64,000 bases of DNA from Theristus sp. LFF4_11 (taxonomy: Eukaryota; Nematoda; Chromadorea; Monhysterida; Xyalidae): positions 62,001-126,000 of the forward strand of contig JASANC010002128.1 in NCBI GenBank assembly GCA_030248135.1, read 5' to 3'. Below, in pieces: positions 1 through 24,166 of this stretch. The notes beneath the pieces were generated by a model that saw only the letters and a list, made by a program, of their open reading frames with translations, was not told the origin of the DNA and did no database searches. How positions within the stretch are numbered: the first letter of the stretch is position 1; each line of letters begins with the position of its first letter. A program made the translations under genes and the position numbers.

Positions 1-60
1 ACCGACCGAAACTTGAACCGGCGTCCTTTGTTCTCATCTATTTTACCAAATTACCAAAAG

Positions 61-200
61 GTGCATTCATGAAGCAGTATTTGTTTTGACACTTAGCTAT
101 GCGTCACTAAATACTGCTTTATGAAGGCCCCTAAAAACTTATTGCTCATACACACACATAGCTATGCGTCACTAAATACTGCTTCATGAATGCCCGTAAA
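61..200. repeat. M1 palindromic MITE, one copy plus a half copy
   Basis: At 61-132 a short palindrome begins with CATTCATGAAGCAGTATTT and ends with the complementary AAATACTGCTTTATGAA. A second right half follows at about 160-200. The same palindrome, usually about 85 bp with a GTGACGCG-type centre, recurs at 14674, 15138, 17251, 31662, 49760 and 50327. No coding capacity. This is a non-autonomous terminal-inverted-repeat element; the superfamily is not determined. Confidence 0.75.
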
Positions 201-214
201 AACTCATACTCCAG

Positions 215-2508
215 GCACTGCACAAATGCGCTGTGCCCCTGCAGACGCTGCTCGTGCAGCTGTGCGTTCGCGCACCGGCCACCGTGCAGTCGGAATGCAC
301 CGCGTCACTGATGGCCACCCTGTACGGCATCGCGCTGGTGGCGCTGAGGCTGAATTGCGAACGGGTGAGAAGAGGGGCAATGAGTTGGGGTTGGGGTTGG
401 GGTTAAGGCTGTGAGTGCACTGTCGGAATGGCTGATAGACTTGCGGTTGGGGCTGAGGGCACTGTCGGAATGGCCAATGGACTTGGCGCCATTCATGGAG
501 CATGAAGCGCTGGCGTCACTTCGCTTCGCATTCATGAAGCGAAAAAACAGTGCAGCTAAACGTCGCGTCACCGCGCTGCACATTCATGCACGCGCGCATT
601 GAAAGCGTCAGCATGAATGATGATGTTTTTAGCGCTGTGAACCGCGCGTTTTTAGGCCGAGATAAAAAAATGCTGCAGCGGATTCGCTTGACCGATGCTT
701 CATGTCATCATTCATACTGAAGCTGATACTGGCGCTTCAGCGGGTGCGTGCATGAATGGGCCTTTACTGATCGACTGATAGATCAACTACCGTGCATTGC
801 ATCGCGTTGAAAGTGACATGGACCGAAAAAGAACACGAGGAAATCAACAAAGTTCGGTTGACAGTCAAGCTACACGTCGTTTTCCTCACCAGTGCCTGCC
901 TTTTCAGGACGACTTTGTCGATGACGTGCGTGACCAGAACGCAGTTGTGCCGAGTGCTGTGTTGTTCATCGTGAAACATTTGCTGGTACGCAACGCCCCG
1001 CTGACCAGGTGGGTTGACAGCTTGCATCGTAGTGGAGTGGGCGACAGGTTGAATTTGTGTTGGCTTTTCCAATTTGGTCATATGGATTCAGATACAGATT
1101 CGTACCGACAGTACAGCAACTATCAACAAAATTATTCGTAATAATATAAAGTTGAAGCATTTCGTAGACAGAATCTAAAATTCCAAAAAATTGACGGAAA
1201 CAGACCAATTTTTGTGTCTGGAGGGAACCACAGTTTTTAGAGCGTCGTGATCTTTCAATTCATTTCTACCCTCTACCCATTTTCTGTTCGGCCTCTCAGT
1301 GGCCATTTCGTGCAGTCTATCTGGCTAATATATGCAACTAGCTGATTGGTTGACCATAGCATTTCTCAGCGCTGATTGGTTGATGATCATAGCATTTCTC
1401 AGCGTTGATTGGTTGGTCATCACGTCATGCTGGATATGTTTTTGAGTTAGACTGTACATTGCAGAACGTTCGGCGAGCAATACTGTGACTTTGTGTTCAC
1501 GGACGAGTTTGTGCCGATGCTGCGAGAGCGCGGCGTTCATTGGCTGGCTGCTGTCACGCAGCTGCTGCTGATGCTGCAGACGCACTGTACGTTCGTTGTT
1601 GCTGGTGGCGCTCGGTAAAGTTCGACGTCTGGTCAAACGCCCGTTTATACCTGACGTATGCAGACGGTACGTCAGGTATGAGCGGCAGTTATGCAGCAAT
1701 GACACGGGACCTAAAGTGACGTGACGTGCCGTGAGTCAGTTATAAACGGGCAATTTAGTCGTATCATAATATCCAAGTTTGAAGACCGGCTGCTGATATG
1801 TTTGCGCAGCAAAAGACAATAACATTCGCACACACGATATCGCACTCACACACAGTGCAGCGTGTGTTTGCTAGTGGTGTGTTGTTGTTGTTGTTCATTA
1901 CTGCCGCTCCGGTGTCTTTCGAATCAGCGCGTTACAAATTGTTTCGTTTTCTCAAACGTTTTCGAAATTCACTTTAGTCTGGAATGGTATCCGCGCCATT
2001 CGGTTGTCACTGGGCTGCACATGCGCGCGTTTTTTTCTTCTTGACCATCTCCTTGTGAAGCCTCGCTCAGAGACCGCTGTAACAACTGCAGTCCGTTTTT
2101 TTTACTGTGCAACATTATTCGACCAAAAGCGTTTTTATTGCCGACTTTCTGAAAACGCCCATTTGAGTTTTGAAATGCCCATTTCCAGGCCAACTTCCAT
2201 CAGCGATTGGCCAGCGAATCGCCGGCGAACTGACCCGTCTGGCGTCTGAGCCGATCGCGCCCCCATCGACCCGCAGTGGCTCGTCGAGTCCTCGCTCGTG
2301 CGTGCGCGGACAGGAACCGGTGGCGCGAAATTCAAATTCAGGCGGAGACGAACAGGAACGGGTGGCGCGAAATTCAAATTCAGACGCAGGAGAACATGAA
2401 CCGGTGGCGCGAAATTCAAACGACTCACAAGTGTCGATCAACACGACGACGACCGATACAGCGGCGATGAGGAGGAAGATTGTGCAGCTGTTGCAGAGTG
2501 TTGGTTGA
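215..2508 (+). CDS. Unrecognised multi-exon gene, 3' part (helical protein)
   Basis: Exons seen: 215-364 (acceptor CCAG, donor GTGAGA, phase 0), 893-1008 (donor GTGGGT, phase 2) and 1465-1614 (acceptor TTGCAG, donor GTAAAG, phase 2). The first three join in one frame. They encode leucine-rich, probably alpha-helical protein, for example residues LHKCAVPLQTLLVQLCV, VLFIVKHLLVRN and WLAAVTQLLLMLQ. A probable last exon runs from an acceptor near 2190 to the stop at 2506-2508. It holds a threefold repeat of a roughly 15-residue unit containing VARNSN, then ends MRRKIVQLLQSVG. This last exon needs a phase-1 join, whereas exon 3 ends in phase 2, so an exon is missing or a different acceptor is used. 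The 5' end lies outside the window. I do not recognise the family; ARM/HEAT-like helices are only an impression. A MITE ends 7 bp before exon 3. Confidence 0.55.
1313..1457. mobile_element. MITE of the CAGTCTATCTGG / GACTG family (M2)
   Basis: Terminal CAGTCTATCTGG is mirrored by TTAGACTG at the right end, followed by TA. The interior has repeated GCTGATTGGTTG units. Related copies are at 13535-13711, 42190-42365 and 57700-57818, and a longer relative is at 21294-22057. This copy lies in an intron and ends 7 bp before the exon that starts at 1465, so it supplies part of the 3' splice region of that intron. Confidence 0.65.
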
Positions 2509-2567
2509 CGGTCGTGTGTGTTGGTATTGTGAAATAGAGATGAAGTTAGGATTTGGTAATATCTTTT

Positions 2568-2750
2568 ATTTTGGTCCCGAAACTCAATGCGCGCATAGAT
2601 GGGTAAGCAGTCTCATGCATGACGCGGGAATTCAAAATTGGTAGTGATCCGAGTTCCCTAAAGGCCGGGACACTGAGTACCACATAAAGATTGAAACTGG
2701 TTTCTTTTTCACGTCTAGAACCGCATTGAGTCGCAGGTCTTAAAGAAAAG
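2568..2750 (+). repeat. R1 interspersed repeat, about 185 bp
   Basis: The copy carries CTCAATGCGCGCATAGA, then CATGACGCGGGAATTCAAA, then CCACATAAAGATTGAAACT and a CGTCTG-type end. The same order of motifs recurs at 13310-13510 (inverted), 13727-13925, 16640-16710 (partial), 47893-48100 and 48990-49215. No ORF and no clear terminal repeats, so its class (SINE or MITE) is open. Confidence 0.7.
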
Positions 2751-4193
2751 ATACTATAAATGCGAACATAGGAAAAAGCTTCTCATTGTTCTTGCCTGAC
2801 AACCTTGCACATGTTTGTTGACACGTTTTCGCACAGTCAATTTGTTACACGTCCGATCGTATTAGTTTTGTTGTTGTTGTATCTTCCCATTTCTACGGTT
2901 TTTTTCATCTTTTTTGACAATTTGCTTGTTATTGGTCTCGCTTCATCGGTTGGCAAACATACTGGTTGAATCAACATTGGTGCTTTGAAATCAGCAAAAA
3001 TAAAAAATGTTTGTGTTGTTTGTTATAGTACTGATTTGGATCTGACTGATCGAACCCTTGTAAACCAGTTGTGTTGTGAATTTTTCTAGACTTTTGGTGC
3101 ATCCACTGCCTGTTTTGAACATTTGAAATGTTTATGCTTCCGTGAGTCTGCTTGACCTCGCCTTTTTTGTCATTTGAAATCACTGGTAATTATCAACCCT
3201 CATATCAGTTGAGTTTTGCCTTTTGTCACTATCAGCTGTTTTGTTTGGTTGTTTTTTTCCTTTGTTTGTAATCAAATCAACCTTTGTTTGTATTGTGAAC
3301 AAATCTTTCTTCCACCAGAATCATCCGATCCGAAACAAAATAAAATTGTGAAGCGAAACAATCAAAGCCAGGATTTGAATGTAAACAAACGAATAAAGCG
3401 ACAAGCCGTTGCTGAATGGAGTCCTTGTCTGAAGGCCAAGCGCATCTTAAACCATCTTTCACCAGAATCAACATGTTAGCACGCATGTTAGCGTGCATTC
3501 AGTATGAAATGCAGTCTTCTGACAAGGAGTTGCCTAATGCAAATTGTTCCCTACTACCGATTAAAACCGCAATAGACCATTGTTTTTAGTCCTATGCATA
3601 TTTGGGAATATGGAAGTTTTTTCTGAAACTAAGAAACAAAAAAGCAATAAACTCATAACACAATGAGTTGATACGTTTCACGCGAATATTATGACTAGCA
3701 ATTACGATAATAAGAATCCTTGATAAAAAATCAACGACGTTCAAACAAACCCCTAAAAAACCTGATAATCCAACTGTGATTCGTCAATAAAGAGTCGATA
3801 AAATACGGTAATGAATGTTTGTTTCTCTCCGTGGCAGACCGTCAGGAATAAATCTGGGGAAACGCGCAAATTGGTCAGACAGACAACGGCACGACCCTCT
3901 GTCCTCAACACGAACTTGCTAATAAGAAAGTTCACGAGCATCAAGATAACTGACTGATTCAGTGCTAATGACCGTGAAGTGAAGCGATGAACGAACGTAA
4001 ACTAACGTCCCTTGAGAATCAATCCCAAACAGCAAGATCGTTTTGAGACCGCTCACCAGCGCAGAAACCGTACTCCATTGACTCCGGAAGTTTTTGGCAT
4101 TCGAAATTTCGACCGCAGACGGAAAAGAAAAAAAACAAATGAAAGCATACAACAATCAAGCACACAAGAAAAATGGAAACCCCAATCCAAGAG
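2751..4193. other. Spacer with no supported gene
   Basis: AT-rich sequence between the end of the first gene and the stop codon of the AVL9 homologue on the minus strand. The open frames here are short and lack splice-site context or family similarity. The part next to 4194 should contain the AVL9 3' UTR. Confidence 0.5.
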
Positions 4194-17181
<12,988 letters not shown>

Positions 17182-18538
17182 TTTTTTTTTCGTGGAAACT
17201 GTAATGATGGGAGTCAGGCCAGTGCTGCTGTGTTTGTACAGTCTAAAGCGGCATTCATGAAGTAGTATTTAGTGACCGCACAGCTATGGTTACGCGTCAC
17301 TAAATTATGCTTCATGGATGCGCCCTAACTTTCATAACATCTGTCTGCGCTGGTCATCATGTTTGATTGGGCTGTGCAGTCCGGGCCTCGTCATACTGAC
17401 GAGCCTGGGCCCTGGGGCCCCGGCCCGCGGTATACGCGAAATCGCATGAAACAGTGCTTGCACGTTGTAAATAAACGGTCTCGACAATCAGCGTTTACTG
17501 AGGTGGATCGAGTTATTTCGTCTGCAAACGATTGGTTCACGGGTCCACCCCACCAATAAGCAGACTTTCAGGGAAACACTGCAAACTTTGTGATCGCTTG
17601 GGCTGAATAATGTAAAATGTGCAATGTACACGCAATCGAATGAGTGTGAGCGTGTTGTTGTGAAAACGAAAAATTAAAGATCATACCAACGATTTCGATC
17701 AGATTGAATTTTACTTTACTTTTTTTTGTTTTACACAGAATAAACAAATTGAAGCAAGGTAATTAAAAAAACGAATGAGATTTTTCCGTTGCCAAATCAT
17801 GTGGCAAAATTACAAAAACTGCTTCGCTAATTCTCACGGCGGAATGATACATTCCACAAAAAAACTGAAAATACATGCACAAACCCGCTGAACGTTACTT
17901 TTTTGCACAAAAAGCAACAATAAATAAAGAAACTGTTGCACGGATTCTGAAAGAACGGTTAACAAGCCAGCGTATTGTTGTTGAAGCAAACAAAAAAAAA
18001 GAGATGAGTTCATTTTCAAGTTTGAATATAATCGAGTCATGAACAAAAAGTGTTCCAAATAACTGCAAAAAACGTAAACAAAAAAGCAAATTGCTCAATT
18101 CCCAACAACAAATGAAACGTGGTACAAAACGTATTAGCAGCAAACTACACAAGAATACGCCGAGAAAGAAGAAGCAACGGAAGTATGAAGCGGCTTAAAA
18201 TAGAGACAGACAATTTGTACAACAAAACACATTCATATTTAGAAAACGCGAAAACGACAATAAAAAGCGCAAAAATCATAAGTTACTAGCTAGCGCCACG
18301 ACATTCGGTATCAAATCATGAAGTCAAGACATTAGGTAGGTCCGTCAAGACGGTTGAACTCTGCTCATCAGGACAGGTCCGGTTGGTCAGAGTCAAGAAC
18401 GTTCAAATTTTTACGCACAAACGTGAACGGTGTTCACAAAACAAAAGAGCACAGCACGCAACACTGTCAAGTGACACGACCAACCAAATGACATGTGCCA
18501 CTGAACAGACTGTATGCACAATACAACAGTTGAGATTC
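17182..18538. other. Spacer between AVL9 and KMT5A
   Basis: Contains an M1 palindrome at about 17251-17325 and otherwise AT-rich sequence. It must include the AVL9 promoter (divergent side) and the KMT5A 3' UTR, but I see no clear TATA box or terminator. No gene supported. Confidence 0.5.
17251..17325. mobile_element. M1 palindromic MITE
   Basis: GGCATTCATGAAGTAGTATT and ATTATGCTTCATGGATGCG arms around CGCACAGCTATGG. About 70 bp upstream of the AVL9 start codon. Confidence 0.7.
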
Positions 18539-20879
18539 TCATGATTTCACCAGCCACGGATTGGCCGCCACGGCGTCCTTGTTGCGTTCACCGTAATCGT
18601 ACAGCAACTCTTCGCCCTGCTCAATCGCGCGAGCCGCGACCAGAATCAGATGCGGCGTGCCTTTGATGACGACGGGTTTGGTGGTTAAATTCGGTTTCTT
18701 CGCCGAGTGATTCACCAAGCGACCGATGTACTTCGACTCTTTTGTGGCGTCCACGCTGCGAAAACGACGGAACGTTACCAGTGATCCAACGGTTATGGAG
18801 AAACGGAGTTTAGTGCTTGCAATGTTTTCAAGATCGCTTTGAAGAACAACGCAGACGTGGTAGAACAAAGCTATAAATTTTGGGACACACTTTTCATCAA
18901 TAAGAGATTGGTCAAAAACAAAAGCCAAAACAGGATGATACAGTTTATATATTTCAAGTCCAAGCGTTCAACGTTCACACCAACAACGACGACCTCCGAT
19001 CGGATCTGATTATTTCACTCCGAAGTTGAACGTCGTGTTTTACTCGCCAAAATGCCCGCACGGCTTTTCTCACTGAGACTGAACCACTCTGAATCTGAAT
19101 TGCACGCACGCACCACCACTGTTTCCGATTGCACTCAAAGTAATACATGTAGCAGCCGACGCCCGAGTCATCCGCGTACTGCCGCTCCCGCTCACGGGCC
19201 GTCTTCACGTCGATCAGTTCGCCCCTATACTCGACCACAAAGTCGCCACGCTCAAATCTCCGGTTCGCTCGCACGCCCCGCCCTTTCGACGGCGACTCCG
19301 TGACCTCGAGATCCGGCTCGTCGTCGCGCAAGATTGCCGCGTGCAATTCTTCCTCTTTTTCTTGCTGAAATGAAAACAGCCGCTCCGCTCAGTACTGTGG
19401 GCCCAAACAAATTTTCGAAGGGGGGGGTATGGTGCCGTGGGGGGGGGGGGGGTGCCGACCAAAAAGTGAGGGGGGGTCCAACCTATGGTACCGTGGGACC
19501 CCCCCCCCAGGGGGGTCCCATGGGGGGGGTGCATTTTTTCAAAATTTTCTGTGGGGGGGGGGTCCACCCCCCCCCATGAAATTTTTTCGCTAAATTTTAA
19601 AGGAAAAACGCTAAATTTAGCTGCAAAATCTTTGAAATTACAATGAAGATGGTCAAGTTATCATATATTCAGCTTATATTAAAGACTTTATAGACAAAAA
19701 ATCATGATTTTCGAAAAAAAATTAGGGTGTGCAGAAAATTTTGGGGGGGGGGGTCTCCGCCAGACAAAATTTCATGGGGGGTGTGGGGGGTGTCGGCCAA
19801 ATTTTCGGGGGGGGGGGGTTCCGATGGGGGGGGGGGGGTGGTGCCCGGTTTTAGGGGGGGGGGTGTAGGGTTGTTAAAAAAAACAAAAATCGTCATTTTT
19901 GTTTTAAAAAAAAAAAATTTTTTTTTTTTTAAAATTTCAAAAATCAAAGTTGTGCTAAATCAATCAGGGAGTCCGAAGAACCACATATGATATGCAAGCG
20001 CCTCCCGAATGACTCCCGTATGGCGGAACTTTGCAGATTTTGTTTTGGTGACCTCAATTACCCCTTTTCCAAACCGTCACCATGCCTCTTCTTGTGTTTT
20101 GACCTCCAAAACGTCACTAATTGTCCCCAGCTAAGCTAATGCTGAAGTGAAGACAAACATACCGCCTTGAAATTCGATCAATTCTTCTGATGGTGTCGCG
20201 ACGACACGACACGGAGCAGCAACCAGACAACGTAGCGCTTGCAAACGGAGCAGCGAGCACAATCGGACGCTCTGCGAGGCGAATCGTCACCTTATCTGCA
20301 TCGGAAATGGTAGGCTAAGCTTTGGGACGCTCAAAAACTTCATCGCAGATGTTGTCGAAGCCTAAAATCAGTCGGTAAAACGGCCCAAAATCGACTGCTA
20401 AAGGTTTTACGAGGTATATTCAAAGAAAATTTTTGTTGAACTTTCGAAAAATTGTGCCAAAATTGAGGTTTTCAGAGCATATTAGAGGAAAATTTTTCGA
20501 ATTTTTTTTTTAATCGGCATTTTGTTTTTTTTTCAATCACTTTAAAAAAAAAAATTTCATTTTTGTTTAACAACCCTAGGGGGGTGGCACGGTGCCCCCC
20601 CACCCCCCCCCCCCCACCCGACGGTCTCTGGTGCTCTGGGGGGGGTGTACCCCCCCACCCCCCCCCCCCGCCCACGGTACTGGCTCCGCTGTTTTGATGA
20701 AAATGAAAAAAAACAAACGACACGACGACGACGACACTCCAAAAACCCACCTTGACCAATTTCTCCGGTTTTCTGGAACTTCTTCTCACGGGAAAGTATT
20801 CGGTAATTTTATGGCTCGTCTCCGCGGCCGTGTCCACTGGCGGCGGCGTCTTCTTCTTTCGCCGACCACGTCTGGCCAT
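18539..20879 (-). CDS. KMT5A: Histone H4 lysine-20 monomethyltransferase (SET8)
   Basis: Exons: 20879-20751 (start ATG at 20879, donor GTGGGT), 19364-19114 (acceptor TTTCAG, donor GTGCGT), 18755-18539 (acceptor TCGCAG, stop TGA). Phases agree; 597 bp, 198 aa. Exon 1 carries HKITEYFPVRRSSRK, a PIP-box-like motif followed by basic residues, matching the PCNA-linked degron region of animal SET8. The SET domain follows: SKGRGVRANRRFERGDFVVE, GCYMYYFEC, GRLVNHS (NHS cofactor motif), GEELLYDYGERN and the C-terminal NPWLVKS. The protein makes H4K20me1 on nucleosomes in the nucleus (family knowledge). It is much shorter than vertebrate SET8 (about 350 aa) because the N-terminal region is nearly absent. 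Intron 1 (20750-19365) is almost entirely a nested pair of hAT elements, and another hAT element starts 150 bp upstream of the ATG. Confidence 0.95.
19390..20682. mobile_element. hAT-1a: G-tract-rich hAT-like element in KMT5A intron 1
   Basis: Left terminus CAGTACTGTGGGC, right terminus GCCCACGGTACTG, flanked by a perfect 8-bp duplication GCTCCGCT (19382-19389 and 20683-20690). Subterminal runs of G (left) and C (right) of up to 13 bases. No transposase. Contains hAT-2a. Confidence 0.92.
19866..20578. mobile_element. hAT-2a nested in hAT-1a
   Basis: Begins TAGGGTTGTT and ends AACAACCCTA, flanked by a perfect 8-bp duplication GGGGGGTG (19858-19865 and 20579-20586). 713 bp, no long ORF. A full-length relative is at 53863-54510; both share GCAAGCGCCTCCCGAATGAC and CACCTTATCTGCATCGGAAA. 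Confidence 0.92.
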
Positions 20880-21076
20880 CTTTTGGCTTTGTGTTTTGTT
20901 TCACGAATTTAATTTTTTTCTGGATTATTAAATGGAAGCATACAACCACGGAACGGAAGCCTAAAATGCAAAAAAATGTAGTGAATTTAAAAGTTGCATG
21001 CAACGTCGGCAACCCTCTTACTCGCCATCAGTACCGTGGGCCCAAAACAATTTTCGAAGGGGGGTATGGTGCCGCG

Positions 21077-22366
21077 TAATGCATCATTATTAAAACAGGT
21101 GCATGTGCAGTGGCGGTGGCCCCTGCCCTTTAACACAGGAAAGAAAAAAATTCAAAAACTAAATTAATCATTTTCACCTTATCAAAAAGGCTTGGCTTAG
21201 GATTAGGATTAGGTTTAGGATTAGGAACCTACAACGACTCATTGCAAGCAACCTCTGATCAGGAATCAAAAAAATCACTTTTAAGTATGTATACAGTCTA
21301 TCACGCTAATATATGCAACTCGCTGATTGGTCGGCTCCTCACGCTCCGCACCCTTGGGAACGGGATTCAGAAAAAATCATGTTTTTCATTGTTCAACGGT
21401 TTGTTTTCATTTATTTCATGCCGAAAAAACATTCTAAATAAAAAACTACCAAATTCCAAAAAGTTGCATTGGTCACAATGTCAAAAAAATGTCTTTTTTG
21501 GTTGATTGACTGCGACGACGTCGTCTATGGTTTTTGGTTTAGTTTTTGCCTTTAGGCATGAAAAGAGCGTGCCGCCGCTAGCCGCTACTGTGTGTCCGAA
21601 GCACAGAGAAGAAGAACGCAGCAGGTGACAGTATTTATTGACAATGTGAACAATCTTTGAACAACAATGAATGGACATGGCGCACCCAATGAATCAATTG
21701 TTAAAAGCGGGATGAAAACCGTCGAAATCGTTGGAAGCAAGTTTTGTTATTTTGTTTGTTTGTTTTTTAAATTTGTTTTGAACACGCAGCGGCGGCCAGC
21801 GGTACGTTTGAAAGCAAAAATTCTCGACGACGTCGTCGCCGTCAATCAACCAAAAAAACTTCAGTTTACTAATTTTTTACCAATTCAAACGTTTGGAATT
21901 TTGTAGTTTTTGATTTAGAATTTTTTCGGCGTGAAAAACAATGAAAACAAACCGCTGAACAACAAAAAACATGATATTTTCTGAATCCCGTTCCCAGGGG
22001 TGCGGAGCGTGAGGAGCCGACCAATCAGCGAGTTGCATATATTAGCGTGATAGACTGTACAAATCATGGTGCCGTGGGGGGGCTGGTGCTTCTTTTTTAA
22101 AACGCACGCGCACCTCGCATCCGCATGCTCGTGCTCATGATCCACTAGCGCGCCTGCACACGCTCCGGCCTCAACAAAAACTTGTTCAAAACGCAATTGT
22201 TCTGACATCTTCTTTCTGAAAAGGCTTGGCTTAGGTTAGGATTAGGTTAGGAATAGGTTTGCCTTAGGATTAGGCTTTAGGATTAAGATTTGAATCAAGT
22301 CCGTTTTAGCAATGTCCGACAACGAGCGTGTTTTACCTGAAGCGGATTTTAGAAAAGAAGGGCAGC
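21077..22366. mobile_element. Insertion block with TTAGGA-rich ends
   Basis: Interrupts hAT-1b between GGTATGGTGCCG and the following G-run, judged by comparison with hAT-1a. It starts TAATGCATCATTATTAAAAC, carries a GGATTAGGATTAGGTTTAGG cluster near 21195 and another TTAGG cluster near 22222-22290. The start resembles 26948-27120 in the foldback element FB-1. Class unknown. Contains the TIR element 21294-22057. Confidence 0.55.
21294..22057. mobile_element. Long-TIR element with TA duplication
   Basis: CAGTCTATCACGCTAATATA at the left is mirrored at the right (TATATTAGCGTGATAGACTG), with TA on both sides. The inverted arms reach at least 150 bp and include GCTGATTGGTCGGCTCCTCA. 764 bp. Inner segments such as CGACGACGTCGTC are also mirrored, so the whole element can fold back on itself. 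Confidence 0.85.
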
Positions 22367-22574
22367 CCGTGGGGGGGGGGGGGTGCCAACCAAAAAGTGA
22401 GGGGGGGGGGTCCAACCTATGGTAACGTGGGACCCCCCTAGGGTTAGGGGCTTTGAAAAAAAAAAATTTTTTTTATTTTTTTTTCGTTTTAAAAAAAAAT
22501 TTGGATTTTTTTTTCAAACTTAAAAAAAATTTTGAAAAATTTTTCTTCTACTTTGCTCTGAAAATTCGATTTAT

Positions 22575-22711
22575 ACAAAGATGTTGTTGGTCCTCGTTCA
22601 GTCGTTTATTGAGAGACCCAGAATACTGGATTAGTATGGTTATATAGGCACAGAACTTCAATTAACACAATAATTATCACATCAAATCACCAATAATTAC
22701 CTATTATTAGC
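22575..22711 (-). repeat. 3' LTR of the small LTR element
   Basis: 137 bp, matching 24166-24302 along its length; contains AATAAA on the minus strand within CTCAATAAACGACTG. Confidence 0.9.
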
Positions 22712-22722
22712 TTCTTCCCCCT
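22712..22722 (-). promoter_or_regulatory. Polypurine tract of the small LTR element
   Basis: Minus-strand AGGGGGAAGAA sits directly against the 3' LTR, as expected for plus-strand DNA priming. Confidence 0.8.
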
Positions 22723-22762
22723 AACAAGCAAAAGAAAAAAGTAGTGGAAAGCTCATCACATA

Positions 22763-24116
22763 TCACGGTGGCAAAAGATCATCTTTGGGATTTTTGCGCC
22801 AGTTCCGGTTCAGCTGTGTTGGTGACCGAAGCGCTGACGATCGCACACCACGGCCAAGCACTGCCTTGTTGCGCCACTGTTTTGACGACATCGTTGGCGA
22901 ACGAATTCCAGAACAACGCACCTTTCGACCATGCCATCGCTTTGCACGGAACATAGTTGGGTCACCATTCGACATTCGCAGTTGTGCACCTGGCGCACCT
23001 TTTTTCAGGGCCGGTCTAGTTGATGCGAAGCGGGCACCTGGTGCACTCTTATTCAGGGGCACACCCTTTTTCAGGGCCGGTACAGTTGAAGCTGATTTGG
23101 CACCTTGTGCACTCTTAAGCAGAGACACACCCTTTTTCAGGGCCGGTGTTTTGTTGTCGAACGTCGATTTTTTTGGACGACCTTTGTCCAATGGTTGCGT
23201 TTTGCACGTACTGCGGCCAATCTTTTCATCCGTTTCTGCGCCGTTCGCCGTCTTATCTGCACTCTTGCGCTGCGTGTTTTTGATTTCTTGAAAGGAATTA
23301 TACAACGCTAATTCATCCAGATCGAATGTCGATCCGCTAATTTTTAGATGCCGCTTATAATCAAAATACTGCGTCGAAAAATCCTTCACACTTTCAGCAA
23401 ACTCATGCAACGGCAATTTCTTTGACGGGGAAATAGTGGCCTCTATATTACAACGCAAAGTTTCACTTAACTCTTTCCGTTGCTTAAAGACAGCACATAC
23501 CGTATTACCTCTATTAAACCCCCCCCCCAAAATTAAACCCCCCCCCCAAAAATAAACCCCCACCCCCTCGACAAGTTTCCAAATAATCCCCCCCCAAAAA
23601 TAAACCCCCATGGGGGTTTATTAGAAACCTGTTTGAAACACATACCTAGCGAATTCAGTGGCTGAATGCAGTGACATTGGTGAAATTGTGCTACCAAAGG
23701 CCCCAAAGGGATGAGTTAGTGGTAATTTCATTACAAAAGGCTGTTACAAAAGGAAATCTCTGTGAAAAGTAGAAGTTTCTGCGACTTCCTTCCTGCCATG
23801 GAAGGTATTTTTGCCATTTTGCCCACCCCTAAAAATGGTTTCCAAATAAACCCCCCCCCCCCAAAAATAATCCCCCCCCCCCAAAAATAAACCCCCACCC
23901 CCAGAAGTCGCTGAAGAAATAAACCCCCATGGGGGTTTATTAGAGGTAATACGGTAGCAGGTTGAGGCGTTTCCTGTCGTTGCGCTCACAGCACTGCTTA
24001 ATCAACTTCCAAACGTCCGACCCTTTCAACTTCACGACGCTCGTTCGGTCGACAGATGACGTCGCACGATGATGACGACTTGATTTGAGGGCTCGAATAG
24101 GATGACGTCCATTCAT
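22763..24116 (-). CDS. Basic, repeat-bearing protein of the small LTR element
   Basis: ATG at 24116, 50 bp downstream of the 5' LTR; stop at 22763. The frame is interrupted by the MITE at 23500-23954. Removing the MITE with one TA restores the frame exactly. Alternatively, splicing from GTATTA in one MITE end (donor at 23952) to TAG in the other (exon resumes at 23510) also keeps the frame, giving 303 aa. The N-terminal part has VVKLKGSDVWKLIKQCCERN, and after the MITE FKQRKELSETLRCNIEATI follows; this half is probably helical. The middle is Lys/Ser/Thr-rich with three near-copies of a motif containing PALKKG and KSAPGA. The tail is rich in Arg and Trp. It might be a gag-like RNA-binding protein. 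I do not recognise a family. Confidence 0.65.
23500..23954. mobile_element. TA-flanked MITE (copy 1) inside the LTR-element ORF
   Basis: Left end CCGTATTACCTCTATTAAAC and right end mirrored GTTTATTAGAGGTAATACGG, flanked by TA (23498-23499, 23955-23956). Subterminal C-tracts (left arms) and AAATAAACCCCC blocks repeat at both ends. A second copy is at 28341-28809. TA duplication fits the Tc1/mariner or a related group. Confidence 0.9.
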
Positions 24117-24142
24117 CTTGTCTGTTGATGATGATCAGAAGG

Positions 24143-24166
24143 TTGTTCGAACGTCCGGGCTCACCA
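24143..24166 (-). promoter_or_regulatory. tRNA primer-binding site of the small LTR element
   Basis: On the plus strand the bases read GTTCGAACGTCCGGGCTCACC then A, the form of a tRNA 3' end (T-loop TTCGAA, acceptor stem, CCA). On the minus strand this is a TGG-initial primer site at the LTR edge. Further match to a tRNA anticodon-arm-like GATCAGAAGGTTG is present just beside it (24133-24145). Confidence 0.85.
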
